DNA of 64,000 nucleotides from Dreissena polymorpha (GCF_020536995.1 NC_068361.1:108659989-108723988), one strand, 5' to 3'; numbered from the stretch's first letter, positions 23,640-35,454 are shown. The notes: generated from the sequence alone by a model not told the origin. Program-made: numbers and translations.

Positions 23640-24305
23640 AAATATATGCAAGGAGGAGACGCGTTGCTAGTAATTAAGGAATACACTATGTATTAATTAT
23701 CCAATTGTTAAAGGTATTGCTATACCAATGTCACTAACGTCATGGAAACGTGCACGTTGTTTCTTGAATATAGATATAAATTATCGTGAAATTGTTGTGA
23801 ATACTACATGTTTGCTTTTAAATTGTGCACCAATAATTGTATGTGTAATGAAACACTCTATATATCATATATCTTACTACTGCAGTGTTGTAACTCCTTC
23901 GAGCCAATCGAGATTGCAAGAGATATGCCATGCTCTTGTCATATACTAAGCCGTAGAACCATATAATTACTCCTGGATCAATTAAACCATTTACTAAAGA
24001 ACTCATTATTTGCACGTACACATGCTCTCTGACCATTCTGCATGATCAAGTCGCAAAAAGCACCTAGTCAACAAATGTAAGGGTGTTTGGCGTTTGTCAA
24101 ATACGAACTTTTAGAAACATTCCCAATAAATTGTATGAATACATAAAAGACCGGTAATCTTGAATGGGTCCTTTAGAAAAAATTATTCCTCCTGTATTGC
24201 GTAGTCTTATGACAATATAACTTGAACACGTATTTTCGTACGGCAACGCAGTTATAAATTATTCGCATTTCACCTTATATATCGCAACATTAAATGATTA
24301 ATGGT
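23640..24305. other. Intergenic sequence
   Basis: No supported gene or repeat. Frames on both strands at 23728-24036 overlap and show no motif. Confidence 0.35.
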
Positions 24306-24310
24306 CTTCA

Positions 24311-24605
24311 CACTGTGATTTCATGACATATAAGGTCGCTGTGATTTCATGACAGATAAGGTCGCTGTGATATTATGACAGATTGGGTCGCTGTGATTTC
24401 ATGACAGATTAGGTCGAAGTGATTTCATGACAGATTAGGTCGAAGTGATTTCATGACAGATTAGGTCGTAGTGATTTCATGACAAATTAGGTCGCTGTGA
24501 TTTCATGACAGATTGGGTCGCTGTGATTTCATGACAGACTAGGTTTCTGTGATTTCATGACAATGACATATTAGGTCGTTCTGATTTCATGACAGATTAG
24601 GTCCA
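24311..24605 (+). repeat. 26-bp minisatellite, about 11-12 units
   Basis: The unit is GTGATTTCATGACAGATTAG plus GTCGCT. Units are well conserved, with variants GTCGAA, GTCGTA and GTTTCT. One unit carries a small insertion (CATGACAATGACATATTAGG). The array has crisp ends and no spacers. Confidence 0.93.
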
Positions 24606-24609
24606 GGTT

Positions 24610-25795
24610 AATGCAATTAACGCAACAATCAAATTAACGGGATCCACCGAGATTTTTCGCGACTTTAAATAAAGTTTATTTGTGACAAGTCCATCATTTC
24701 GAAATCTTTCATTGACAGTGGAACTTTGAGCTCGAACAAGCACTGTGATGACGATTCAGTGCAATTTTGAAACCTGTAACATTTGAAACAATATAAAATA
24801 ATGATTATATCAAGAAAAATCGTTGAATAAAATGTTTTGCCTTCTTTTCCGTTGGGAGCAAATAAAAAACGAGCTCATAATTTCATTGAGCAATTCAGCA
24901 TTTAATATCCTATGTTTTTCACGCACGTCGTTTTTGTTAATCTTGTTGAATTTCGATTTTTATTTTAATAAATGAAACGATACTTTTTATATATTTTTAT
25001 AATAAGCCGTTTGTGTTATTTCGTTAATGGGATAAAATATATTCAAGTTTGAATTTATTACATTTTTTAAATTATCACTTCGCTTATTTGTTAACAAATC
25101 CCTTTATATAACAAAATTGAATGTGCTTTGGATTGGAAAACAAGGTCGATGTGACACTTATATAAATTCATCTCCGTTTGTGTGGAGTTGAGACTGTAAA
25201 CAGTGTGGTAAGAAGACGAACTGTGTTTAGTTTACACGTGAAAAGGGTAGGAGTAGTTGGTATTTAAGAGAAATACTAAATATATACACTTGAAAAAAAC
25301 AACAACTTATTTTATATGTAAACCTGGTACACGGTCTGTTGTAGAACAGTGGAGAGCCGATTACACGTATGTCGCAAAACGCTTCGTTGCTATGGTTTAA
25401 CGCTGTACAGCGCGGAGCAGAATTCACTTTCTTCACAAGAGAATCAGTCGAAGCCATTTAACAGATTATGTGTAGTAACAGGGCACCTTCTATCGGCAAA
25501 GCAGTGGGATCTGAGTTTTGTATAATATGGACATCTTAAAAGAGTGTTCGATTGTTTTTGGAGATCCACATGAACACAAGGAGTAGTTTACTAGAACCTT
25601 TCTGTACAGGTCGAAGTTCAACCCGCTACAGTCGATTTGAAGACGTTAGTAGGGCGTGTCCAGTTCATGAACTGCAATAACAAAGAGGTGAGGATTTGTT
25701 ATTAACTTTTATGCATTTTGAATGATTGTTAGTCAGAAGAATTGTGTATTGTTAAGGTTAGTTGATTAAACTCACGTATTTTGGGGGGGGGGTAA
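24610..25795. other. Intergenic sequence, no supported feature
   Basis: AT-rich with a short G run near 25783. No gene recognised. Confidence 0.3.
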
Positions 25796-25799
25796 GAAA

Positions 25800-26420
25800 A
25801 AATAACTACCTTAAGTTGCATCCGTCTGATTGGGTTTGGTATATATTTGGAATTATATCTGACATTTTAGGTGGTGACAGTCCATGTGTCATTTTATAAA
25901 ATAGAAGTAGGCGATGTTGCTTCCTTCTTTCCGAGAGTGAATTTATATTTTCGAGACATGAGCGATTTATGAAGAATTTAAGAGTCCTGATGATACCGAA
26001 TAGTCGCCAAAGCTTTTGCCAGAGGAAATGAGATATGAACATTCCATTCTCCGTCAGATGATAGGGTAAGACCCAGGTGCTTGTGGATGTAAACTACTGT
26101 AATATGCGAAGACTTGATAATTAAAGTTGGGTGTTGTGGTTTACACCTTTTCCTGCTGAAAAGAACAGTTTCAGTTTTGTCAGGGTAAAACGATACAAGC
26201 CAAGACTGGGACCACGATTGTATGGATGCAAGGTAGTTGTTTAACGTGGTTAATGCAATAATTGGATCTCCTACAAAGATGTAGAGACTGGCAAAGAGCC
26301 AGATGTTTGAGTTGAAAGCAGAAACGATATCATTAATTTAGGCAAGGAAGAATAAGGGGCAAAGAATGGAGCCTTTAGGAACGCCTGTTTTTATATGGCG
26401 CCATGATATAGAATTTGCAT
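25800..26420 (-). mobile_element. LINE reverse-transcriptase fragment, CR1/Jockey-like (broken)
   Basis: On the minus strand, from high to low coordinate, one can read GVPKGSILCPLFFLA, then NNYLASIQSWSQSWLVSFY, KTETVLFSRKRCKPQHPTL, HKHLGLTLSSDGEWNVHI, and finally NINSLSERRKQHRLLLFYKM and GLSPPKMSDIIP. These are the late RT palm, thumb and connection segments of a non-LTR element. The frames change at least once, and the catalytic FADD region is degenerate (LFASLY). It is a dead truncated copy related to, but not the same as, the one at 13.2 kb. Confidence 0.7.
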
Positions 26421-26654
26421 ACATAACTCGTTGTTTTTGGTTTGAAAGGTAATACATAATTCATAACATTTAGTGATCTTAAGTTAAACTAAATACATTG
26501 TTATCCCATACACATACTGGTTATTCACCTATGAAAGTTTCAGCGAGATTTATGTAGTAGTAAGATGACTTCAAATACAAAATACTCAAACAATACATGA
26601 GAAAAGCGAGATCCATTCGGTTATTAAAAGGGGTTGTAAACACAAGCCTTTATA

Positions 26655-27030
26655 TTCCATGTTGAAAAACCAGAGATGTGTTCGTCAGAAACACAATGTC
26701 CCCTATTGCGCCGCTTTGAAATAATATTTCAATATATCATTTGGAACGTTTAAAAAGTATTTCCCTTTTAAAGCTTATTACTTCCCTTGGATTGTATTTT
26801 TGACTTTTGACCTTGAAAGATGACCTTGACCTTTCAACACTCAAAATGTGCAGCTTCATGAGATACACATGCATGCCAAATATAAAGTTGCTATCTTCAA
26901 TATTGCAAAAGTTTTGGCAAATGTTAAAGTTTTCGGACGGACGGACAGACAGACTGACTGACTGACTGACTGACTGACTGACTGACTGACTGACTGACTG
27001 ACAGTTCAACTGCTATATGCCACCCTACCG
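26655..27030. mobile_element. Short element with (GACT)n tract and CCCC/GGGG ends
   Basis: The left end is near AATGTCCCCTATTGCGCCGC and the right end near CACCCTACCGGGGGCATAA. The body contains TGACCTTGACC and TGAGATACACATGCATGCC and then a (GACT)n microsatellite at 26937-27002. The ends are only roughly inverted. The same design (GACA/GACT run just before a GGGG end) is seen at 33671-33942. Confidence 0.5.
26937..27002 (+). repeat. (GACT)n microsatellite
   Basis: About a dozen perfect GACT units after a GACG/GACA lead-in. The antisense frame reading SVSQSVSQ is a translation of this repeat and not a protein. Confidence 0.95.
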
Positions 27031-28029
27031 GGGGCATAACAACGGACAATGGGCCATGAGTCTGTAAAAATCGTAGCAGACATAAATCCTTCCTCTATAA
27101 ATTAAGGTCATTTAACTGTGAAATTGGGCCAGATCCACCAAGAGGTAAAAGAAGAGTTCAAAACTCAAAATGCAGGTAATACGGACGAGAGGATAAGTGA
27201 AATGCTTAATGCCTCCTATTGCATGGGGGCATAACAATAACGCTATTTCGAAACCTCGACAATATGCGCTGTAGAACCTGAGAGTATTAATTATTCACAA
27301 GTGGTACGAAAACTGCAAAATGTAAGAGTTGAGCACTGAAGAATGTTACGGACGGAAACACTTATGCATACACGTACAGACAAAATGACGCATACCTCGT
27401 CTAAATCCGTACAACATTTGTCAGAGAATAATACAGCTTCAATCACAGTATTGTTAAGGCAGTGCTTGAATCGATCGTTTTGTTACCCATATTTGAACAA
27501 AATGATAACTTCTAAATAATAAGGAACATAGAAAATGTATGCCGCCAACATTTCCATGACCTAAACGGTAGCCTTTGGCGCCACCAACCTTCTCATAAAT
27601 GTGTAGTTTTGCACTAAATCGAAATTATTCGGAATGCTCTGCAAGGGGTAGTTAGAACTTCGAAAAGACATAATCTGAAGATTAAGTGCTACTTTGTGTT
27701 TGTCCTATTTATTCTACTCGGGCTTCGCATCATAAAAATGCTTTATAATTAATAAATTAAGTGAATATTGACCTTTATAAAGGGAAGTTATTAGTTTTTA
27801 TGTATTTCATAGGATATCAACAGCAGCTGACACATGAGTTATTTAAAAACCGTGTATATTGAATTTGTTGTAATAAAAAACATTTCCTTGCAACTTAAAA
27901 CATTAAGCAAAAAATGTTTATTCTGCAAATATTTTTATTCTCGTTTGTCCGTAGTCAAACAGAGACCACATTTTGTTAAAAGTATTTACAAGTGCTTAAT
28001 GTATGAATGCTGAGCATGCGAACACACAT

Positions 28030-28390
28030 ATATTTTTTAGAAAAATAGTTTGACCTCGTTCTTTCACAAACAACATAGCAGTGTCACCTTTTGCAAGTAG
28101 GTACACAGATAACATGCAATCCTAGTCCAAATGAACGCAATCTAGCTTATTGTTGTTAACCTTCAATAGAAAATGAAGAAGGCCTGATTACCCAAAGCGA
28201 TCATGAAAGTCTAAGTATCACAGTGCTGTCACATGCTTCAACATACAAACATGCATGTGAAAATGTACGCCACGATCTTCTTCCATAATGTACCTACCAA
28301 ATAAACTCACTGGTAGTGTATTCATAAAGCATTTTAACGGAACCTGAACATAAGTCTTAACTTGAGTGCAAATGGTCAGATAATTTCTTC
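28030..28390 (+). repeat. Dispersed repeat shared with 20.95-21.24 kb, copy 2
   Basis: See 20945-21240. The shared blocks are CACCTTTTGCAAGTAGGTAC, CATGCAATCCTAG, GTGCTGTCACATGCTTCAAC and ACCAAATAAACTCACTGG. Confidence 0.7.
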
Positions 28391-28857
28391 TATTTGAAAG
28401 AAATTGTTTTGAACTTACAAATGGATTAAATATTATTAAATTCATTGTTAAAAGAAATTTTTAATTGTAAAATGAAATCAATTATTACATCAAACAGCAA
28501 GCGACTTACGGAATTTCATTAGTTTAAATAATTTTATTAAGTGATTTCATAAGGTTCTTTGTGTATATATAGTTTCGGGCATGTTTTATTTTGGATATGT
28601 GAGTCGATGTTACATTTCACACATTACTCTCATGATTAAAAGTATGAACTTTCCTTTATTATCACTACCCATCTTAGTCGGACTATAATATAATTGATAA
28701 GTATATATTTTCAAACTTTTTTATTTAACAAAATAATCGTTGGAGTATAGAACTCATGAAATGTGAATATTTTCAAAAAATGTTTATATAAAAAGTGCTG
28801 CAAACTGTTACCATCAATATGGGCTAATTCTTAAATATTTTATTCTAATATATATAG

Positions 28858-29004
28858 GATCTGGCAAGAGTTGTCATATCATACCAAATTTTATTAAACG
28901 AGTTCAGGAATTTTGTTAGTAAGCGAGCCTTTGGCGAGCTTACTAACGAATTTCCTGGACGAGTTTAATAAAATATGGTATGATATCACAACGAGTGTCA
29001 GATC
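28858..29004. repeat. 147-bp near-perfect palindrome
   Basis: The arms run from GATCTGGCAAGAGTTGTCAT to the mirror ATGATATCACAACGAGTGTC / AGATC. The inner part includes TTATTAAACGAGTTCAGGAA facing TTCCTGGACGAGTTTAATAA and GTTAGTAAGC facing GCTTACTAAC, with a loop of about 14 bp (GAGCCTTTGGCGAG). Arms of about 65 bp have few mismatches. It is probably a foldback element or MITE. The target duplication is not clear. Confidence 0.85.
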
Positions 29005-29622
29005 TTTTTTATCACATGCTTTTAAATGAGCAAATTAAATAAATATTTACGCAAACATAATGACAAATCCCGAATGTTGTTTACATTTTGTGACGTCATT
29101 TGACGTTGCAACGTAATTTCAGCAAAATAACAAAATGCGATTGGTCAATAAACGAAAACTAAGCCGATGAAAACGCTTAAAAATGTTGTCGTACACATTT
29201 GTAATAAAAAAAATGTAATATTACATGGGAAACAGGGCACGGCATGTGATAAAATATAAACACAATATATAACAAACCCCTAAACATGTATAATAGTACA
29301 CAGTCAAAACTTGCAGACAACGGAAAAAAGAACTCAAATAGATCATGGGATGTTCTATACATGAAATTTAGTAACTTCTTGACTGACTGATCAGAACTCT
29401 TGTACCATCACCATCAAGAACGATCCTCGCTAGGTCAGATAGGTGTTTTGCTAACAACACGCACTCATCCTTACAAGATACCTCTTTATTGTGAAAATTG
29501 AATCACAAAAAACAACAACCAATAAGTGATCAATCCCTGTAAAAGACAGAAACCCAATTGGATCCTAATAACTTTGCTTTTCACATGCACACAGACACAT
29601 TATTTAAACATAGTACAATACT

Positions 29623-29843
29623 TCAATCATCACTTCTCAAAAGGGCAAATGGATTGGAAGACACGAAATTGCCTCCCCTGCCTTTGTGTGGTCCCCCCTC
29701 CTCATCTGACTCTTCATTCTCCTCCTCATCAGAGCATGACTCGGCAACTTCTTCTTCCGAGTCGGCAGAGACTTGCGTTCGTTTTGTGTATTTGCTTTGC
29801 AAATCAACAAAAGCTTCCGTGTCACCGTGTTCTGACCACATCT
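29623..29843 (-). pseudogene. GNL1: GNL1 terminal exon with acidic tail and stop, intact
   Basis: The acceptor is CTTATAG|AGATGTGG. The 73 codons end MWSEHGDTEAFVDLQSKYTK ... EEEVAESCSDEEENEESDEE ... NFVSSNPFALLRSDD then TGA (29625-29623). The acidic tail and the NPYALL-like ending are typical of GNL1. No polyadenylation signal was assigned with confidence in the AT-rich sequence below it. Confidence 0.88.
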
Positions 29844-29939
29844 CTATAAGCGAAAAAAAAAACACAACACAGTTGAATTTAAAGTGGCCAAAGCCTTTAC
29901 AGAACAATGTCAAACACATGCTGACATAATTCTGAAAAT

Positions 29940-31330
29940 ATTTTAACAATCTTAATACATGAATTTAACAAGAGCTGTCTAAAGACTTTCCTGTTTGTTC
30001 TCAGAGTTTCAGGGTGCTTTATGAATAAATCAAACTGCATCAGCGTTTTTTTGCCCGATTTTATATCCGAAATTCGGCTATGTTACCAATCTCAAAACGT
30101 ATACCTTTTCCTCATAATTCGGCAAAAAATTCCAAATTTAAAAAAAAATCAATTTTAATTCAATTACATCTAACAAAGTGTTATATAAATTTGTTCTTTA
30201 AATTTGAATGATTATTAAGAGTTATATCAAATTTAGTATTTCCCTAATCAGTGGACTTTCCGTGTGAAAAAAAGGCTAATGAATTTATTTTCCCAATTTC
30301 ATGAAAATGCCGATAAAATTCCAAATTCCAAAGCCATTGGCTATCTTCCGAAAAAGTGGTAAAAAACTGTGTATAGAAGGTGCCAAATAACATAACAAGT
30401 TATTATTTGCTATCAAGTTATTAAGCATGTTAATAACGTTCAACAAGACCTGCATTTGTGAAACACAATGCATCCTACTGCCCTTTGAAGCCACACAGCA
30501 GCTGTTCAAAAGAAATTTTTCAAGTTCAACTTCGCCAAAATCAATTGACGGAAACAAAACTGACATTTCATCTGTTAGTCATGTAGGTAGACTCACAAAC
30601 CAAAAATCAGTTTTATATCTGAAAGCCTTGCAAAACTCCGGCAAAAGGTTATTTAATTTTGTTTATGTCCAAGGCCTATAACTTCGCCAAAAAAATCCCT
30701 GGACCAGAACTCAACTCATACTTCATCTGTATGTAATTGCGGTTAACTTACCTAACACAAATTAAAATGCAAATAATTCTTCGACATCTAGAAACAGATA
30801 CGTTGAGACAACCTAAGCTAGGTCGGAACAGAAGGTATTATGTATACATTTTCAACACAATAGCTCCTTATTGGAATAATGTGTGTCTCATTTATCTATA
30901 TTTAGTTACGGCGACCTTGAACCCATCTGAAATCCCAAATGAAGTTTAATTGAACAAATGTATGTTTGAAGTTTCATGGTAATATTTCAATACATTCTGA
31001 GTAATGACGCGGAATCCATTTTGATACTTAAAGACACATGGACCTTGATCTCCTTTTCGCCACATGCACTTAGCAAGGTCCTGGTACTAGGTATCTAATT
31101 ATAAAGTGTAATTACAAAAATTATTTTGATCTTTATCTATTGACTAGAAACCTTTTTTTACATAAAGTAACTATGAGTTTGACCCCCATTCACTCATAAT
31201 GCAATCCCAAACTTTGTCTGGATAAAACGTATTGATGTAGGAAAATTTATTACAACTAGTTAATTTGTTATAGAGAATATAAGCACATTTTTGGGGAGAT
31301 ATATTAAGTTACTTAACCTTCCAAAAAAAA
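29940..31330. other. Last GNL1 intron, lower part: array fragment and unassigned sequence
   Basis: About 30540-30720 holds one unit of the array seen at 35.5-37.0 kb (CCAAGGCCTATAACTTCGCC, ACTCACAAACCAAAAATCAG). The rest has no motif. The opposed frames at 30285-30681 derive partly from that repeat. Confidence 0.5.
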
Positions 31331-31335
31331 AAAGC

Positions 31336-32879
31336 TAAACAAGGGCTGTCGGAAGACAGCACGCTCGACTATTCGAGTGCTTGACAGTATAACGTAAGCC
31401 ATCATGGGGAAATTGTTCATATTTAATAAGGTCAAGGTAATATAGTCATAATCTTAGTGGAAAAGGACCATTATTGAAACATATTGATCGCTTATGTTTT
31501 AAAGAAGTTGTATTTTATAGACGATTCTGAGTTCAGGTATATTTTCCACAATCTACTGAACATGTGTAAAGACATAAATCAAAGTAATAAGATTTTATTT
31601 CAAGTTTGATAGCAATAGCTTGGGTGGGATGGTCCTTCAAAAATGAAATAAATAAATATTTGTGTTTTTTTACCATGTTAAAAAATCTATTTTGAGGAAG
31701 GGGTTGAAGAGGGGGGTATAATGTGGAGGAGTGGCCATTTATTAGATTATCTTTCAAAAATAAGAACACAAAAGGAGATTTTTTGGGGGGTGGGGGATTC
31801 TGGTGGGGGGCGTGGGGGATGGTTTGGGTGGAGTCCTCCATTGTAATATGTCAGGTAAGTGTTGTTCTAGTATAAATCAAATCTGGTCATAAATAAAGAA
31901 GTAATGGGAATTTAAGCAAAATTTATTAAATCGACCTTGAGAGTCAAGGTCATTCAAAGGTCAAGGTAATATTCAACTTGCCAGGAACAGTACCCTCATA
32001 ATGATAAGAAAGTATTTGAAGTTTGAAAGCAATAGCGTTGATACTTTAAAAGTAAAGTGGATCTAAACAAAAAATAAAAAAAAAATATTCAAAGTGACTA
32101 AGTCAAAAAAGGGCCATAATTCCGTTAAAATGCCAACAAGAATTATGCAAGTTTTCCTGTACAGTCCCCTTATGATAGTTAGTGAGTGGTCCAAGTCTGA
32201 AAGCAATTATAGCTATGATAATTTAGGAGTAAAATGGACCAACACACAAAACCTAACCAAATGTTCAATTATCTAAGTATAAAAGGGGCCATTATTCTGT
32301 CAAAATGCCAATAAGAGTAACATAACTTTGCCTGCAAAGTCCCCTTATTAAAGTTAGTAAGTGTTGCAAGTATGAAAGCAATAGCTTTGATACTTTAGGA
32401 AAAAAGTGGACCTAAGCACAAAACTAAACTTTTTTTTTTAAGTGAAAAAAGGGCAATAATCCTTACCAAATACTTGATACAGTTGTCTGATCTTGTTTTT
32501 AGATTGGGGTCATGCTGGTAAAAAAGTATGCAAAATATGAAAGCAATATGTCAAGGGACAAAGACAATATTTGAGGTTGTAAGCAAACTTTAACAAAGAG
32601 TTATCAATAATATGCATATTCTAAGTGATAAAGGGCCATAATTCTTACAAAATGCTTAATACAGTTGTCTGCTGTTGTTTATAAATTGGGGTCATGTTGG
32701 TAAAGAAGTATGCAAAATATAAAAGCAATATGACAAGGGTCATGTTTGAGGTGGTACCCAAACATTCCAACGCTCACGGTAACGCCAACGCCCAGGTGAG
32801 TAGTAAAGCTCCACTATATATAAATAAATTAATAAATAAATATATATATATATATACATGTATATAGTCGAGCTAAAAA
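31336..32879 (+). mobile_element. Array element family H (copy 1) with 3' hairpin
   Basis: It begins AAACAAGGGCTGTCGG and holds GGTTTGGGTGGAGTCC and a tandem array (about 165-170 bp unit with GAAAGCAATAGCTTTGATAC, GGGCCATAATTCTGTCAAAA, TCCCCTTATGATAGTTAGT). It ends CGCCCAGGTGAGTAGTAAAG and then a hairpin AGCTCCACTATATA ... TATATAGTCGAGCT followed by AAAAA. The same order of blocks makes up 56763-59310. It sits in a GNL1 intron. Non-autonomous Helitron-like origin is likely but not shown. Confidence 0.8.
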
Positions 32880-33248
32880 CCTTTCACTGATAACAAGTGG
32901 CTACAGAAACAATTAGGTAAGCCATGCATTTATAGATCCAAGCAAGTAGGCAACATATACCAAGATATAATACCATCCCAAACTGACGTTGTGCCATGAA
33001 TTGATCAGCCATATAATCTGCCACATAATCATATCGAAGCATACAGTCTATAACATGTTCTCACATGTAAACCATGACATGCAAACATGGGTGATATGCC
33101 AGCATAGCATAGCTCTAGACTCGCCTGCGCATTCTTGGTATTGTAAGCACACCAGACTGCGCTTATGTGCTGGCTGGTCTTAAGCGTCACTGGCGGTTTA
33201 TTGTATAAGGCATAAGCAACGCTCCCCATATTTCCACCCAAAACAGAC

Positions 33249-33389
33249 CTTTCTTCTTCGTGTATCCCGGACGAAACAGGCACAGACACAGCTTGCCCTC
33301 TACAGCAAGCCTCAGCAGGTTATTGGCTCCCCGATTGCCGTCCAGTCTGGCTGCATTCGCTGTATAGAACCCACGCTGCTCCGCCCAGG
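33249..33389 (-). pseudogene. GNL1: GNL1 exon: C-terminal helical part, intact
   Basis: The acceptor is TTTTCCAG|CCTGGG and the donor AAAG|GTCTGT. It reads WAEQRGFYTANAARLDGNRG then ANNLLRLAVEGKLCLCLFRP and GYTKKK. It matches WAEKRGYKTAKAARNDVYRAANSLLRLAVDGRL of human. Phase 1 on both sides. The frame is open. Confidence 0.88.
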
Positions 33390-33670
33390 CTGGAAAAATA
33401 CATACATGTGTTGTTTTTTTCCCCATAACATTTAACGTGGTTAATATATGATTAAATGCACTGTATCAAGTGTGTCCATTGCCCAACATTTTAAATCTGG
33501 AATATTTAGCCAAGGGTCTGGAACCTTAGGTCTCCAAAGGGTGAAACAAGGCACAGCCCCTATTGGCGCCCTAAGCCCTTGCTGATTGTTCTTTTTATAT
33601 TCTAGTTGCAATGTCTGTTTTAGTACTTTTGTTTTGCACTTAAATAAACAAGAGATTGCCAAGCAATATG

Positions 33671-33885
33671 GTCCCCTACCGGTGAAACTCCACCATTGTC
33701 AGTATTTTTATATATATATATTTGTTGCCATAGCAACCAGAATTCTTGACGTAGGAACAAAATGAAATGATGTGCATAATCCCCATATTGCAATCTATCC
33801 ATGTTTCAAATTTCATGAAAAATTATGAAGAACTTTTAAAGTTAACGCAGGATCCAGAAAAGTGTGACAGACAGACAGACAGACT

Positions 33886-33923
<38 letters not shown>

Positions 33924-33942
33924 GAGCAAACCGGTAGGGGAC
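33671..33942. mobile_element. 272-bp element with perfect 13-bp inverted ends and (GACA)n tract
   Basis: GTCCCCTACCGGT at the left is met by ACCGGTAGGGGAC at the right. A short AT run and TTGTTGCCATAGCAACCA lie inside, and a (GACA)n microsatellite (33865-33922) lies just before the right end. The target duplication is unclear. It is in the GNL1 intron between the 33.3 and 34.6 kb exons. Confidence 0.8.
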
Positions 33943-34085
33943 AATAAATCCCTACCCCTAAAAAAACTTTGGTTTCTGTGTTCTCAAACTTGACCATGGA
34001 TAGTTAAAATTCAGATTTCATTAGTAATTCAGAAATTTGCGGGAATAAAAAGAGTGTTTTACATATATAAAGACATACAAGCATT

Positions 34086-34316
34086 TTAACCCTTTCCCTC
34101 TCAGAAGCAAAGTGAAAATGTCTAAACACCATAAAACCAGAACAGCCTGCAAGTAACTTACAGTCTGTTCATGTTTTAAGCTGTTTGTTTCTCATCAGTA
34201 TATAAAGTTTGGAGATGAGGCTTTAAAAACCTGAATCTAGTAACAAAGATCTTAAATATAATTTTCTAAGGGACTACAAATGCGTGAAAATACGTATATT
34301 AGTGTTAAAGGGTTAA
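34086..34316. mobile_element. TTAA-flanked MITE, TTAACCCTTT family (copy 1)
   Basis: Left TTAACCCTTTCCCTCTCAG and right AGTGTTAAAGGGTTAA, with TTAA at 34086-34089 and 34313-34316. The interior inverted repeat CAGCCTGCAAGTAACTTACAG is shared with the copy near 40.97-41.18 kb. Non-coding. Confidence 0.85.
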
Positions 34317-34563
34317 GGTTCATTTTAATCAATTAAGATACGTTGAAGTAGTTCACTCCAAAAACAGCGACAAACAGACCAACAAAAGATGCCAGCACAT
34401 ACTTGTCTTACTCCAAAATTAAAAATAATTAGCCAATATCTACAAATAAGGAAATTTCGACTTGGCTACAATTGTTTCTTCATAATTAACCATAATATGT
34501 CCAAAACAAAAATAGCTAATTTGGCTAAAGAAAATTCTGAGGAGGAGAAAGCTTCGACATGCA

Positions 34564-34724
34564 TTCACAGACGTCCAGTGGGGTCCACTTGTGATTGCGG
34601 GGGTCTGCATCCTCGTCCACGGGTTTCAGCGTGAGCAGTTTGGAAGGTCCAGGCGCTGGGCCAGATATCCAACAACAGAGACGGGCCCCCTCACCTGGGC
34701 AATAGGGAATATCCCTCCCAGGAT
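34564..34724 (-). pseudogene. GNL1: GNL1 exon with lost splice sites and a frameshift
   Basis: It reads ILGGIFPIAQVRGPVSVVGY, LAQRLDLP in one frame and then KLLTLKPVDEDADPRNHKW, TPLDVCE in another. One base is missing at CTTCCAAACTGCTC. The acceptor position expected from phase carries AA (after TGATTTCA) rather than AG, although the upstream 80 bp are otherwise free of AG as before a true acceptor. After DVCE the sequence is T|GCATG, not GT. The nearest GT donor (T|GTGAAT, exon end 34569) would drop two conserved residues. Confidence 0.8.
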
Positions 34725-34794
34725 TTGAAATCATGTAATGACATGAGCAATTACAAGTTATAGTCCAGTTTAAGACCATATAAATAATAACCAT

Positions 34795-34965
34795 AAAAAT
34801 AGTCATAGGTGAAGTGGCTTATTAGATATGGCTTCCACCTACCAACTGGGAGGTCGCCGGATTGATCCCCACCGTGTAAGCCTTCTGTAGATCTGCCCCC
34901 CCCCCTATTTTTTAAAAAATAAACCAAGTACTGGTTCTACCCTAGGTGTGGACTTTAGATAGTTT
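34795..34965 (+). mobile_element. tRNA-derived SINE (family S2)
   Basis: It reads GGCTTATTAGATATGGCTTC, then GGGAGGTCGCCGGATTGATC (a degenerate B box), then CCCCACCGTG, and a tail with AACCAAGTACTGGTTCTACC. The same body and tail are at 48.7 kb, where the element is interrupted. Confidence 0.65.
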
Positions 34966-35179
34966 CTAACAGGATTTGAAAATGGTTAATTGATGAAAAC
35001 AAGTGTTATTACATAAAAATAGTACATGAACATTGTACATTGAGAAATATAGGGTCAATAATAATGGACAACGCTCGATAAAAGTATGCAACATGATGTT
35101 GAAATAAGACCATGACAATCAATATTTGTGTTTGTCTGAAACGGTTCTCAGAAGCACGGAGAATTCTATTCAAACGTAC

Positions 35180-35305
35180 CTGCAAGTTTTTGTCGATCTT
35201 GTACGGAAACACAAGACCAGGGCAGTCACACAGACGTACAGTAGGAGTGAGGAGTATTGTCTGGAAGTGTTTGGTGTGACCTAGAGTCTTGGGTACACTT
35301 ACAAC
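35180..35305 (-). pseudogene. GNL1: GNL1 exon with G2 and G3, intact
   Basis: The acceptor is GCTTGCAG|GTTGTA and the donor TTGCAG|GTACGT. The 42 codons read VVSVPKTLGHTKHFQTILLT then PTVRLCDCPGLVFPYKIDKN and LQ. GHT gives the G2 threonine and DCPG the G3. Similarity to human (VVSVSRTPGHTRYFQT, LCDCPGLIFPS) is very high and the frame is open. Confidence 0.9.
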
Positions 35306-35454
35306 CTGCAAGCAACGATTATGTGTAAAGTCAGCTGTTTGTTTAAAAAAATAATAATAATTTGGCAATAATAGACTAAAACCTGTGTTTGTGAAATACC
35401 CTCACGCCTCCCCCGACTGCGCTTTGAAACTTTACGATAGCTATTTTAGTGAAA

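Noticed and set aside
24311-24605. CRISPR-like array
   Set aside because: The units are contiguous with no unique spacers, and the surroundings are eukaryotic. It is a minisatellite.
26737-27009. Minus frame with SQSVSQSVSQ
   Set aside because: It arises from the (GACT)n microsatellite.
29526-29929. Plus-strand frames opposite the GNL1 last exon
   Set aside because: They are antisense to the acidic tail. The minus strand has family similarity and a good acceptor.
33029-33289. 86-codon minus frame overlapping the GNL1 exon at 33.25-33.39 kb
   Set aside because: It is in the wrong frame. The exon's own frame has strong GNL1 similarity and correct splice phases.
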